Assembly: GCA_964458605.1 (NCBI GenBank)
Contig: CAYWLS010000014.1
Span: 42,453 to 106,452 of the forward strand
Source: JBBSNV01 sp964458605
GTDB lineage: Bacteria > Pseudomonadota > Alphaproteobacteria > Reyranellales > JAQSWP01
Direction: 5' to 3'
Length of the DNA stretch: 64,000 bases
This document shows positions 1 through 7,962 of the stretch, piece after piece; positions within the stretch are counted from its first letter, which is position 1; each line of letters begins with the position of its first letter. Both the position numbers and the translations under genes were made by a program. Below the pieces are notes generated by a model. It saw only the letters and a program-made list of their open reading frames with translations, was not told the origin of the DNA and made no database searches.

Positions 1-55
1 CCATTCCGCACGGCAGGGCGAGAGGCTGGGCTAATGGATCGTTGGCGGTTGCCAT
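1..55 (-). CDS. NADH:flavin oxidoreductase (old yellow enzyme family), N-terminal fragment
   Basis: Reading leftwards from an ATG at 55, the first 18 codons give MATANDPLAQPLALPCGM and the gene then leaves the window. The run LAQPL-x-LPCG just after the start is typical of the first beta strand of old-yellow-enzyme-like NADH:flavin oxidoreductases, FMN enzymes that reduce activated alkenes. An AGGA ribosome binding site lies about 8 bases upstream. It is divergent from the serine hydrolase that begins at 103, so both promoters share fewer than 50 bp. Only the N-terminus is visible, so the family assignment is inferred from one short motif. Confidence 0.5.
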   Translation of the reverse strand, partial: MATANDPLAQPLALPCGM

Positions 56-102
56 GGCGCGTCCTGTGATCGAAGGTTGTGCCAATCACAGTGGAGGAAG
101 CG

Positions 103-1332
103 ATGGCGGAAAGCCAGATTGACGGGTTCTGCGATCCGAAATTCCAGGCCGTGCGCGATGCCTTCGTCGAGAATTTTCGCAGCCGCGAGGAATTGGGCGC
201 CAGCGTCTGCCTGACCCTGGGCGGCAAGACTGTGGTCGATCTGTGGGGCGGCTTCGCCGACGAAGCCCGGACCAGGCCGTGGCACAGGAACACGATCTCC
301 ATCGTGTTCTCCTGCACCAAAGGCGCCACCGCGCTCTGTGCCCACATCCTGAAAAGTCGCAACCAGATCGACTACGACGCGCCGGCGTCGCGCTATTGGC
401 CCGACTATGCGCAGGCCGGCAAGGAAGCCACCACCGTGCGCATGATGCTGGACCATTCCGCCGGTGCGGCGGCGCTGCGCGAGACCGTGCGCAAGGACGG
501 CGCCAACGACTGGAACTATATGGTCGGCCTGCTGGAGAAGCAGGAGCCGTTCTGGCAGCCCGGCACGCGCAACGGCTATCACGGCCTGACCTTCGGCTGG
601 ACGGTGGGCGAGATCGTGCGCCGCGTTTCGGGCCAGTCGCTGGGCACTTTCTTTCAGAACGAGGTCGCCCGACCGCTGGGCATCGATTTCTGGATCGGCC
701 TACCCGAAGACCAGGAACATCGCGTGGCGCCGATGATCCGCTATGCCTGGCCCGCCGACACCGCGCTGCCCAAATTCCTGCAGGCGGTGGTCAAGGACAA
801 GACTTCGATCCCGGCGCTGTTCCTGCTCAACAGCGGCGGCTTCATGGCCAACGGCGCTAACAGCCGGGCCGGCCATGCCGCCGAGATCGGCGCCGCCAAC
901 GGCATCTCCAACGCCCGCGGCCTGGCCGGCATGTATCAGCCGCTGGCCAATGGCGGCGGCAAGCTGGTCGACCGGGACACGCTTTCGGAGATGGGCCGGG
1001 TGGCGATGGCGACGCATTTCGACGCCACCTTGTGCATCCCGACCCGCTTCGCGCTGGGCTTCATGAAGTCGATGGACAACAGGAAGCGCAGCGACGGCGC
1101 GGCGATCATGCCGGGCATCGACAGCGTGATCCTGAGCGATGCCGCGTTCGGCCATGTCGGCGCCGGCGGCAGCATCGGCTTCGCCGATCCCGACTGCGGC
1201 ATGAGCTTCGGCTACAGCATGAACCGCATGGGCGCGGGCATCCTGCTCAACCCGCGCGGCCAGGCGCTGGTCGATGCCGCCTATCGTTGCCTGGGCTATC
1301 GCGACAACCACAGCGGCGTGTGGCGGCAATAA
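103..1332 (+). CDS. Serine hydrolase, beta-lactamase / EstB-type esterase family
   Basis: A 409-residue protein of the beta-lactamase-fold (class C, EstB-like) family, probably an esterase or carboxypeptidase-like hydrolase rather than a resistance enzyme. The nucleophile motif SCTK is at residues 70-73, in the expected place for the SxxK serine and lysine. The C-terminal third contains FGHVGAGGS, which resembles the family's HxG/KTG strand. No signal peptide is seen, so it is probably cytoplasmic. An in-frame GTG at 79 would add eight residues, but the ATG at 103 has GGAGG five bases upstream and is preferred. The substrate cannot be told from sequence. A second member of the same superfamily lies at 2084. 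Confidence 0.85.
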   Translation: MAESQIDGFCDPKFQAVRDAFVENFRSREELGASVCLTLGGKTVVDLWGGFADEARTRPWHRNTISIVFSCTKGATALCAHILKSRNQIDYDAPASRYWPDYAQAGKEATTVRMMLDHSAGAAALRETVRKDGANDWNYMVGLLEKQEPFWQPGTRNGYHGLTFGWTVGEIVRRVSGQSLGTFFQNEVARPLGIDFWIGLPEDQEHRVAPMIRYAWPADTALPKFLQAVVKDKTSIPALFLLNSGGFMANGANSRAGHAAEIGAANGISNARGLAGMYQPLANGGGKLVDRDTLSEMGRVAMATHFDATLCIPTRFALGFMKSMDNRKRSDGAAIMPGIDSVILSDAAFGHVGAGGSIGFADPDCGMSFGYSMNRMGAGILLNPRGQALVDAAYRCLGYRDNHSGVWRQ

Positions 1333-1472
1333 ATTCGCTACAGGGTTATGACAAGGCGGTAGCGTTACACGATACCGTCACACCCAACCTATTGTGTTTT
1401 CCCATTCGGTTGGCCAGAATACCCGCATGTTCGAGCGTCCGATCGCAGAACGACAACGCAGGAGACTGAGGC

Positions 1473-2036
1473 GTGACCGCGCCGCCTGACTCCTGCCCGG
1501 CATTGGTGCTCAATGCCGATTTCCGGCCGCTCAGCTATTTCCCGTTGTCGCTGTGGTCCTGGCAGGACGCCATCAAGGCGGTGTTTCTCGACCGCGTCAG
1601 CGTGATCTCCGAATACGACCGCACCATCCGCAGTCCCAGCCTGCAGATGCGCCTGCCCAGCGTGATCGCGCTCAAGGAATACATTCCCGCCGCGCGCCGG
1701 CCGGCCTTCACGCGCTTCAACGTGTTCCTGCGCGACAAGTTCGAGTGCCAGTATTGCGGCCACTCCTTCGGCGCCCACGACCTGACCTTCGACCACCTGA
1801 TCCCGCGCTCCCTGGGCGGGCGCACCACCTGGCTCAACGTCGTGGCCGCCTGCGCACCCTGCAATCTGCGCAAAGGCAACCGGCTGGCCCATCAGGCCGG
1901 AATGCACCCGATCCGCCTGCCCGACGAGCCCAGTTCGGCGGAGCTGCAGGAGAACGGCCGCGGCTTTCCGCCCAACTACCTGCATCAGAGCTGGCGCGAC
2001 TTTCTTTATTGGGATAGCGAATTGGAGCCGGCATAA
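1473..2036 (+). CDS. HNH endonuclease family protein
   Basis: A 187-residue protein with a C-terminal HNH nuclease domain. Zinc-ribbon cysteine pairs are at C92/C95 and C127/C130, and the catalytic-type segment has the HNH histidine at H108 (DHLIP) and the asparagine at N122. The first 80 residues (LNADFRPLSYFPLSLW...) are the N-terminal extension common to chromosomal alphaproteobacterial HNH proteins of this size, whose substrate is unknown. It starts at a GTG with AGGAGA seven bases upstream. No restriction, phage or intron context is present, so a housekeeping nucleic-acid role is more likely than a homing endonuclease. Confidence 0.85.
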   Translation: MTAPPDSCPALVLNADFRPLSYFPLSLWSWQDAIKAVFLDRVSVISEYDRTIRSPSLQMRLPSVIALKEYIPAARRPAFTRFNVFLRDKFECQYCGHSFGAHDLTFDHLIPRSLGGRTTWLNVVAACAPCNLRKGNRLAHQAGMHPIRLPDEPSSAELQENGRGFPPNYLHQSWRDFLYWDSELEPA

Positions 2037-2083
2037 TCTTTCCAGACGCGCCGCCCCAGGGTGGCGATTGCTGGGAGGATGCC

Positions 2084-3220
2084 ATGCCGTTCGACTTGCC
2101 TGCCGGTGACCCGCGGTCGCTGGGCCTCGATCCCGCCGCGCTCAACCGCCTGATCGAAACCATCGAGAAGCAGATCGACGAGGGCTGGTATCCCGGCTGC
2201 GAGATCGCCATCGCGCGCAACGGTCGCTTCGCGCTGACGCGGCATTTCGGCAATGCCCGCACCGTGCCCCAGCCGGTCAAGGCCGACGACCGCACCCTGT
2301 GGCTGCTCTATTCCAACACCAAGGTGATCACCGCCGCCGCGCTGTGGCAACTGGTCGAGCGCGGCAAGCTGCGCTTCACCGACACGGTCGCCGAGCACCT
2401 GCCGGGCTTCGCCAGGAACGGCAAGCAAAACATCACGGTGCTGCAGGTCATCACCCACCAGGGCGGCTTCCCCGATGGCAGCTTTCCGCCCGATAGCTGG
2501 CTGGACATCGAGAAGCGGCGGGAGGCTGCCGCCAACCTGACGCTGCAATGGACCCCCGGCTCGCAGGTCTCCTACCACCCGCTGGCGGCGCATTGGGTGA
2601 TCGCCGCGCTGATCGAGGCCGTGACCGGCCGCGACTTCAAGGACGTGATCCGCGAGGAGCTGCTCGAACCGCTGGGCCTGGCCGACCAGATCCATGTCGG
2701 CCTGCCCGATGCGGAGCACGGCCGCGCCGTCGACATGCACACGCCCGAGGGCGACGATCCGCTGAAGCTGATCCCGCTCAAGGACAGCAACAACTCGCTG
2801 TGGCGGCGGGCCGGCGCGCCGGGCGGCGGCGGCTATGCCACGGCGCGCGCCATGGCGACTTTCTATCAGATGCTGCTGGCCGGCGGCTCGCTCAACGGCA
2901 CGCGCGTGCTGTCGCCGGCGGTGATCCGCCACGCCACGCAGAATTTCACCGGCGACCGGGTCGATCTCTATATGGGCATGCCGATGCATCGCGGCCTGGG
3001 CCCGCACCGCCGCGGCACCACGCCGACCATCCGCGGCCTGGGCGCGCTGGCGACGCCGGAGACCTTCGGCCATGGCGGCGTCGGCTCGTCCTATTGCTGG
3101 GCCGATCCGCGCTCGGGCGTGTCGTTTGCCTATCTCACCAACGCCCGCCAGCCCGATCCGTGGCATTCCCAGCGACTGGACACGATCTCCAACTTCGTGC
3201 ACGCGGCGATCGTGGGTTAG
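2084..3220 (+). CDS. Serine hydrolase, beta-lactamase family
   Basis: A 378-residue beta-lactamase-fold hydrolase (class C / penicillin-binding-protein-like). The SxxK motif is SNTK at residues 77-80. A tyrosine in SYHPLAAHW is placed like the family's YxN residue, and a C-terminal HGGVGSS stretch replaces the KTG strand, as in many esterase-type members. No signal peptide is evident. The ATG follows GGGAGG closely. It is only distantly similar to the hydrolase at 103-1332, so a recent tandem duplication is unlikely. The physiological substrate is unknown; ester, lactone or D-amino-acid amide hydrolysis are all possible. Confidence 0.85.
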   Translation: MPFDLPAGDPRSLGLDPAALNRLIETIEKQIDEGWYPGCEIAIARNGRFALTRHFGNARTVPQPVKADDRTLWLLYSNTKVITAAALWQLVERGKLRFTDTVAEHLPGFARNGKQNITVLQVITHQGGFPDGSFPPDSWLDIEKRREAAANLTLQWTPGSQVSYHPLAAHWVIAALIEAVTGRDFKDVIREELLEPLGLADQIHVGLPDAEHGRAVDMHTPEGDDPLKLIPLKDSNNSLWRRAGAPGGGGYATARAMATFYQMLLAGGSLNGTRVLSPAVIRHATQNFTGDRVDLYMGMPMHRGLGPHRRGTTPTIRGLGALATPETFGHGGVGSSYCWADPRSGVSFAYLTNARQPDPWHSQRLDTISNFVHAAIVG

Positions 3221-3338
3221 ACATCATCCCGAGCGTAGGATCTTGCTTCAGCGGCGCGCGGTTCACGGCGATGAGCGGCAAACGCGGCAGCAAGATGCTT
3301 CGCTCAGCATGGGGTTATTTCAACTGTTCCTTCTCGCC

Positions 3339-3887
3339 CTATTTTAAAGGCGGCTCTTCGCCGCGCGGCAGCGGCATGCGGAACACGTTGAGGGTCAGCG
3401 ACACCAGGCAGTAATAGCCGATCACGCCCACCAGTTCGACTACGGTGGGCTCGCCGAACAGCGCCACGGCGCGGGCATAGGTCTCGTCGGTCACGTAGTG
3501 CAGCGCATAGGCCTCGTTGCAGAAATCGTAGATCGCCGCTTCGTCGTCGGCCATCGCGGCCGGCCGCTGGCGCACCCGGATCGCCTCGATGATCGCGTCG
3601 GCCAGCCCGGCCTCGCGCGCCATGCGGGCATGGGCGTACCACTCGAACTGCGCCGTCCAGTGCCGCGCCGTCATCAGGATGGCCAGCTCCGAGAGTCGTT
3701 TGGGCAGGGAGGTGTTGAAGCGGCAGAACTCGCCCAGCTTCTGCGCCCGGTCGGCCAGCGCCGGGCTGCGCAGCCAGGCGGCGAACGGCCCGCCGATGCC
3801 GCCGCGCGGCCCGGCCAGGATGTCGTCATGGACCTTTTTCTGCTCGGGCGTGAGCCTGGCCGGTTCCAGCGGCGCCAGACGCGACAT
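3339..3887 (-). CDS. Carboxymuconolactone decarboxylase (CMD/AhpD-like) family protein
   Basis: A 182-residue all-alpha protein of the CMD superfamily. The core has the helical signature LPKRLSELAILMTARHW followed by EWYAHARMAREAGL, around residues 60-100. The CxxC pair of peroxidase-type AhpD proteins is absent, so it is not expected to act as an AhpD-type alkylhydroperoxidase. It may be a CMD-like hydrolase or decarboxylase. The ATG at 3887 has GGGAG about seven bases upstream; a longer open frame exists but lacks family similarity. It lies 17 bp downstream of the class II aldolase gene on the same strand, so the two are probably co-transcribed. It is not beside the pca genes of this window, which argues against it being PcaC. 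Confidence 0.8.
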   Translation of the reverse strand: MSRLAPLEPARLTPEQKKVHDDILAGPRGGIGGPFAAWLRSPALADRAQKLGEFCRFNTSLPKRLSELAILMTARHWTAQFEWYAHARMAREAGLADAIIEAIRVRQRPAAMADDEAAIYDFCNEAYALHYVTDETYARAVALFGEPTVVELVGVIGYYCLVSLTLNVFRMPLPRGEEPPLK

Positions 3888-3904
3888 GGCAATCTCCCTT
3901 GACG

Positions 3905-4633
3905 TTACAGCGCCGACCAGCCCGGCTCCTCGCGGTCGAGGATGCGCTTGAGGGCGGCGAAATGGTAGTCGGCCTGCTGGCTTTCGCCGGCCATCTGGCG
4001 CGCGGTCTTCTGCACGATCTGGGTCGGCACGACGGCCAGCTTGCGGCCGGTCGACATCGCCAGCACCTGGAGCTGGGCGGCGCGCTCCAGGTAATAAAGC
4101 TCGTCGAACGCCATGGCGACGCTGGGACCGCTGACGATCACGCCGTGATTGCCGAGCAAGGCGATATCGGCCGCGCCCATCGCCCGGCACAGCCGGTCGC
4201 CCTCGCTGTCGTCCAGCGCCAGGCCGTTATAGGCGTCGTCATAGGCGATGCGGTTGTGGAAGCGCAGCGCGTTCTGGCTGCACATCTCCAGCCGACCGCC
4301 TTCGATCGCGGTCAGCGCCGTGGCATAGGGCATGTGGGTGTGCAGCACCGCCCTGGCATTGGGCTTGCCCAGATGGATGCGGGCGTGGATGAAGAAGGCG
4401 GTGGGCTCGACCGGATGACGCCCTTCGATCACCTTGCCGCGGGCATCGCTCAGCACGATGTCGCCGGCCGTGACCTCGGACCAGTGCAGGCCCTGCGGAT
4501 TGATCAGAAAGCGGTCGCTCGTGCCTGGCGCCACGACGCTGAAATGGTTGCACACGCCCTCGTGCAGCCCCAGCCGCGCCGCCCAGCGCAATGCGGCGGC
4601 CAGATCGATGCGCGCCTGGTCGATCGGATTCAT
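3905..4633 (-). CDS. Class II aldolase/adducin family protein
   Basis: A 242-residue zinc-dependent class II aldolase-fold protein. The HTH metal ligands are H98 and H100 and the third histidine is H163 in GNHGV, matching the fuculose-phosphate aldolase layout. The N-terminal half carries ISLR-type features (GVCNHFSVV at 26-34). Many members of this length act in sugar or hydroxy-acid metabolism, but the substrate is not predictable here. Start: GGGGAG sits four bases upstream of the ATG at 4633, and an ATG four codons earlier would overlap that site. It is followed closely by the CMD-family gene. Confidence 0.8.
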   Translation of the reverse strand: MNPIDQARIDLAAALRWAARLGLHEGVCNHFSVVAPGTSDRFLINPQGLHWSEVTAGDIVLSDARGKVIEGRHPVEPTAFFIHARIHLGKPNARAVLHTHMPYATALTAIEGGRLEMCSQNALRFHNRIAYDDAYNGLALDDSEGDRLCRAMGAADIALLGNHGVIVSGPSVAMAFDELYYLERAAQLQVLAMSTGRKLAVVPTQIVQKTARQMAGESQQADYHFAALKRILDREEPGWSAL

Positions 4634-4729
4634 CTCGCTCCCCATGTCCGAGGATAGAGCGGCGGCGGCCGCGCCAAAAGGCCCCGGCCAATGTTCGTTG
4701 TGCGTCCGGTGGCGCCCGGCGCGGTCGTG

Positions 4730-5320
4730 CTAGAATCGGGTCGACAGCCAGATCGCCAGGCGCGAAGCCGCCTTGACCCCGGCCGACAGCAGCGGATAGC
4801 CCAGCGTGTCTTCGGCGCCGTGCTTCAGCGCCTCGTCGCGATGGTGCAACTCGTCGGCGCGGAAGCCGTCGATGGTGTTGCGCAGTTCCTTCTCGTCGTC
4901 GCCCAGCGCGGCCACCTGGTCGGCATAGTGCCGGTCGATCACTTCCTCGACCGCGACGGTGCAAGCCATGGCCGCTTTCTCGCCCAGCAGGGCGGTGGCG
5001 GCGCCCAACGCGAAGCCGGCGACATGCCAGATCGGCTGCAGCAGAGTCGGCCGCACCCGGCGTTCGACCAGCAGCCGGTCGAAGGCGGCCTTATGCGCCT
5101 CCTCCTGCCGCGCCATGGTGGCGATGGCGCGCTGGCTCTTGTGCCGGGTGCGCCGGCGCCGCTTCATCACCGCGAGCTGGCCGGCATAGATGCGCACGGC
5201 GCCGTATTCGCCGGCGTGATCGACCCGCAGCATGCGGGCAATGGTATCGGCCGGTTCGCGATCGCCCGGCTGCCGGCCCTCGCCGGTCACGGCGGGCGAT
5301 TTGACGTCGATGTCGCTCAT
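4730..5320 (-). CDS. coq7: Demethoxyubiquinone hydroxylase, COQ7 family
   Basis: A 196-residue di-iron carboxylate monooxygenase that hydroxylates the demethoxyubiquinone ring in ubiquinone biosynthesis, acting at the membrane surface. The ligand motifs are visible: E38 in DHAGEYGA, an ExxH at 73-76 (EEAH), and the repeated pair further on in VEEVIDRHYADQ and ADELHHRDEA. About 20 residues precede the conserved RMLRVDHAGE block. The ATG overlaps the stop of dsbB in an ATGA junction, so the two are translationally coupled. Ubiquinone is also the electron acceptor of DsbB, which makes the pairing functionally sensible. Confidence 0.93.
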   Translation of the reverse strand: MSDIDVKSPAVTGEGRQPGDREPADTIARMLRVDHAGEYGAVRIYAGQLAVMKRRRRTRHKSQRAIATMARQEEAHKAAFDRLLVERRVRPTLLQPIWHVAGFALGAATALLGEKAAMACTVAVEEVIDRHYADQVAALGDDEKELRNTIDGFRADELHHRDEALKHGAEDTLGYPLLSAGVKAASRLAIWLSTRF

Positions 5321-5841
5321 GCCGCTCTCCGTCCGCGCAGCACCGGCAAGGATGCCAGCAAAGCCACGCCCAGGGACACGCCCAGGGATACGATCGCGTT
5401 CCAGCCGGCCATCGAAATGCCGAACAGCGACCAGGGAATCTCGTCGCAGCGCACCACCGGCGTGCCCATCAGCCGCCTGGTCGCCTCTTCGGTCGACAGG
5501 CCGGTCAGCGAGCCGCCCGAGCAGCCCGTGGGCCCTGCCCACCATTTCTGTTCGACGCCGGCATGGAAGATGCCAATGCCGCCCGACACGGCCAGCGCCA
5601 ATACGGCCAGGCCGGCCAGCAGCCAGCCGAGGCGGCCGCGCACCGCGATGGCGGCGATCGCCAGCACCAGCGCCGCACCATGGGCATAGCGCTGGTCCAT
5701 GCACAGATCGCACGGCGCCAGCCCGCCCAGGAACTGGAAGCCCAGCGCGCCCAGCAGCAGCGCGCCGCTGGCAAGGAAGACGACCAGGGCCAGCCGCGCC
5801 GGGCGGTCGAGCCAGTTTGTTGCAGAAGCGATGGCGCTCAT
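5317..5841 (-). CDS. dsbB: Disulfide bond formation protein DsbB family
   Basis: A 174-residue inner-membrane quinone reductase that reoxidises periplasmic DsbA. Four hydrophobic helices are seen, with the first periplasmic cysteine pair C44/C47 (APCDLC) and the second pair C107 (GCSGG) and C132 (VRCDE). The arginine after CMDQ matches the quinone-contact region. It overlaps coq7 by 4 bp and lies 69 bp downstream of the YqaA-like gene on the same strand, suggesting an operon of three membrane or quinone-related genes. A near-perfect 12-bp tandem duplication at 5366-5389 encodes a repeated VSLG in the last helix. Confidence 0.92.
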   Translation of the reverse strand: MSAIASATNWLDRPARLALVVFLASGALLLGALGFQFLGGLAPCDLCMDQRYAHGAALVLAIAAIAVRGRLGWLLAGLAVLALAVSGGIGIFHAGVEQKWWAGPTGCSGGSLTGLSTEEATRRLMGTPVVRCDEIPWSLFGISMAGWNAIVSLGVSLGVALLASLPVLRGRRAA

Positions 5842-5910
5842 GGATCGGATCCTATTGCCCGAACTATGGCCGGCGCGAGGCGGACGCGCCAGCGGCGCGC
5901 TTGCCGCAGG

Positions 5911-6489
5911 CTAGGCCAGATACTTGACCACCACGAAGCCGCCGACCAGCGCGATCAGGAAGGCCCAGGTCACCAGGGCCAGGCGCTTCTCGATGAAATG
6001 CCGGATCGGCTCGCCGAAGCGCCACAGCAGCGCCGCCTCGACGAAGAAGCGCACGCCGCGCGTCACGGCCGAGGCCCAGACGAAGGTGAACAGGTCGAAA
6101 TGCGCCACGCCGCTGGCGATGGTCACCAGCTTGTAAGGGATGGGCGTCAGTCCCTTGATCAGGATGATCCAGGTGCCGTAGCGCTCGAACTCGGCGCGGA
6201 AATTGTCGAGCGCGCTCTGCAGGCCATAAGTCCGCACCACCCATTCGCCGATGGTCTCGAAGGCGAAATAGCCGATCGCATAGCCCAGCAGCCCGCCCAG
6301 CACCGAGGCAGTGGTAGCGGTGGCGGCGATCGCGAAGGCCCGCCGTCGGTTGGCCAGCACCATCGGCACCAGCATGATGTCAGGTGGGATCGGGAAGAAC
6401 GAGCTCTCGGCGAAGGAAATGATCGCCAGCGCCGGCAGGGCGCGCCGGTCGCCCGCCAGTCGCATCATCCAGTCGTAAAGACGCTTCAT
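5911..6489 (-). CDS. YqaA/DedA-like (VTT domain) membrane protein
   Basis: A 192-residue polytopic membrane protein of the YqaA branch of the VTT/SNARE-associated family. The family hallmark FAESSFFPIPPD is at about residues 25-36, and the re-entrant segment ILIKGLTPIPYK in the second half contains the usual glycine and proline pattern. Four to five hydrophobic segments are present. DedA-superfamily proteins are implicated in lipid-carrier scrambling and membrane homeostasis; the role of YqaA itself is unknown. The ATG at 6489 was chosen because similarity begins there, and the open frame extends far upstream only as antisense to the RND operon. It probably leads an operon with dsbB and coq7. 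Confidence 0.85.
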   Translation of the reverse strand: MKRLYDWMMRLAGDRRALPALAIISFAESSFFPIPPDIMLVPMVLANRRRAFAIAATATTASVLGGLLGYAIGYFAFETIGEWVVRTYGLQSALDNFRAEFERYGTWIILIKGLTPIPYKLVTIASGVAHFDLFTFVWASAVTRGVRFFVEAALLWRFGEPIRHFIEKRLALVTWAFLIALVGGFVVVKYLA

Positions 6490-6753
6490 GAACCGCCCGT
6501 CCACAATCCCGTCCGCAATCCGGTGGCGCTGTGTACCAGCCGCCCCGCCGGGCGGCAATCGCCTGGCGCCGCGCCGAACGGCCGGCGCAGCCTGCCGGCG
6601 CAGCCTCATGCTGCGCGGCGGCGTCTGTTCGACTGGCGGCGGGGCCTGCGCGCCCGGCAACCGGCAAATCCGGGCCGCCGGGTTTGCCGCCTGGGGCTTT
6701 GTCCTGTAAGGAAAGGCCTCGGGAGTTCGGGCGTTCCTGTCGGCCAGGGATTG
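6490..6753. other. Divergent intergenic region between yqaA-like and RND adaptor genes
   Basis: This stretch of 264 bp must hold the promoters for both flanking transcription units. No gene is convincing. It contains a perfect 13-bp tandem duplication at 6581-6593 and 6594-6606 (GCCGGCGCAGCCT twice). AGGGA at 6746-6750 is the ribosome binding site of the adaptor gene. No regulator gene such as tetR lies next to the pump, so control must come from elsewhere. Confidence 0.5.
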
Positions 6754-7950
6754 ATGACGAAACACTGGAAAGCCTTCGTCGCGCTGGCGCTGCTGATCGT
6801 CGTCGGGGTCGGTGCCTATTGGTACCAGACCCGCGATTCGTCGGGCCTCGGCAGCAGCTCCACGGCCGACCAGCGGCCGGTCGATACTTCGCCGCCCAAG
6901 CCGACCACGACCGGCTTCGCCATGCCGGTGGAGGCAACCAAGGTGACGGTGCGCCCGGCGCGCCGCTCGACCACCGCGGTCGGCACGTTCCGCTCCTTCG
7001 AGTCGGTGATCGTGCGACCCGAGGTTTCCGGCCGCATCGTCGAGTTCGCCTTCAAGGAAGGCGAGAAGGTGAAAGCCGGCGCGGTGCTGGTCCGACTGGA
7101 CGACACGCTGGAACGGGCCACGCTGTCCCAGGCCAAGTCGCAACTCGAGCTCGCCAAATCGAATTTCGAGCGCGCCCAGACCTTGCTGGCGCGCAATGCC
7201 GGCACGGTCAAGGCGCTGGACGAGGCGCGCGCGCAGCTGCAGACCAGCCAGGCGGCGCTCGACCTGGCGCAGGCGCGGTTGGACAAGATGACATTGACGG
7301 CGCCGTTCGACGGCACCCTGGGGCTGCGCAAGGTCAGCGTCGGCGCCTATCTGGCGCCCGGCGCCGAAATCGTCAATCTCGAGCAGACCGATCCGCTCAA
7401 GATCGATTTCCGCGTGCCGGAGATTTTCCTGCCGGCGATCAAGGTCGGCGCACGCGTCGCGGTGCGGGCCGACGCCTTTCCCGGCCGCGCCTTCGAGGGC
7501 GAGATCTACGCCATCGATCCGCTGGTCGACGAGGCCGGCCGCTCGATCGTCATGCGCGCCCGCATCGCCAATCCCGAAGACGTGCTGCGGCCCGGCCTGT
7601 TCGCGCGCATCGACCTGGCGCTCGACGTCCGGCCTGAAGCGATCTTCGTCCCCGAGCAGGCGATCGTGCCAGTCGGCGACGACGCCTATGTGTTCAAGGT
7701 GATCGACGAGAAGGCCGTGCTGTCGAAGGTCGAGCTGGGCATGCGACGCACCGGCCAGGTCGAGGTGCTGGGCGGGCTGAAGGACGGCGACATGGTCGTG
7801 ACGGGCGGCCTGCTGAAGATCAAGGACGGCTCCGCCGTTACGGTGGTGCCCAGCGAGACGCGCACCGACATCGCACCGCGCACCGGCGGCCAGCCGGGCG
7901 CCCCGTCGTCCGGTCAGAACGATCCCCCGCCTGCCGCCAAGACCAACTGA
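6754..7950 (+). CDS. RND efflux periplasmic adaptor (membrane fusion protein)
   Basis: A 398-residue HlyD/AcrA-type adaptor linking an inner-membrane RND pump to an outer-membrane channel. A single N-terminal hydrophobic segment (residues 5-22) anchors it; there is no lipobox cysteine. The first lipoyl half (VSGRIVEFAFKEGEKV) is at about 91-106, followed by a short alpha-helical hairpin (about 115-175), the second lipoyl half (LTAPFDGTLGLRKV) at about 180-193, then beta-barrel and membrane-proximal domains. The ATG at 6754 follows AGGGA. It is 12 bp upstream of the pump gene, forming a two-gene operon without an outer-membrane factor. Confidence 0.92.
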   Translation: MTKHWKAFVALALLIVVGVGAYWYQTRDSSGLGSSSTADQRPVDTSPPKPTTTGFAMPVEATKVTVRPARRSTTAVGTFRSFESVIVRPEVSGRIVEFAFKEGEKVKAGAVLVRLDDTLERATLSQAKSQLELAKSNFERAQTLLARNAGTVKALDEARAQLQTSQAALDLAQARLDKMTLTAPFDGTLGLRKVSVGAYLAPGAEIVNLEQTDPLKIDFRVPEIFLPAIKVGARVAVRADAFPGRAFEGEIYAIDPLVDEAGRSIVMRARIANPEDVLRPGLFARIDLALDVRPEAIFVPEQAIVPVGDDAYVFKVIDEKAVLSKVELGMRRTGQVEVLGGLKDGDMVVTGGLLKIKDGSAVTVVPSETRTDIAPRTGGQPGAPSSGQNDPPPAAKTN

Positions 7951-7962
7951 CGGGGCGCCGGC

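Noticed and set aside
3339..3887. CMD-family gene as pcaC of the protocatechuate pathway
   Set aside because: It lies 23 kb from the pca operon, next to a class II aldolase, and its sequence is of the general CMD type rather than that of 4-carboxymuconolactone decarboxylase.
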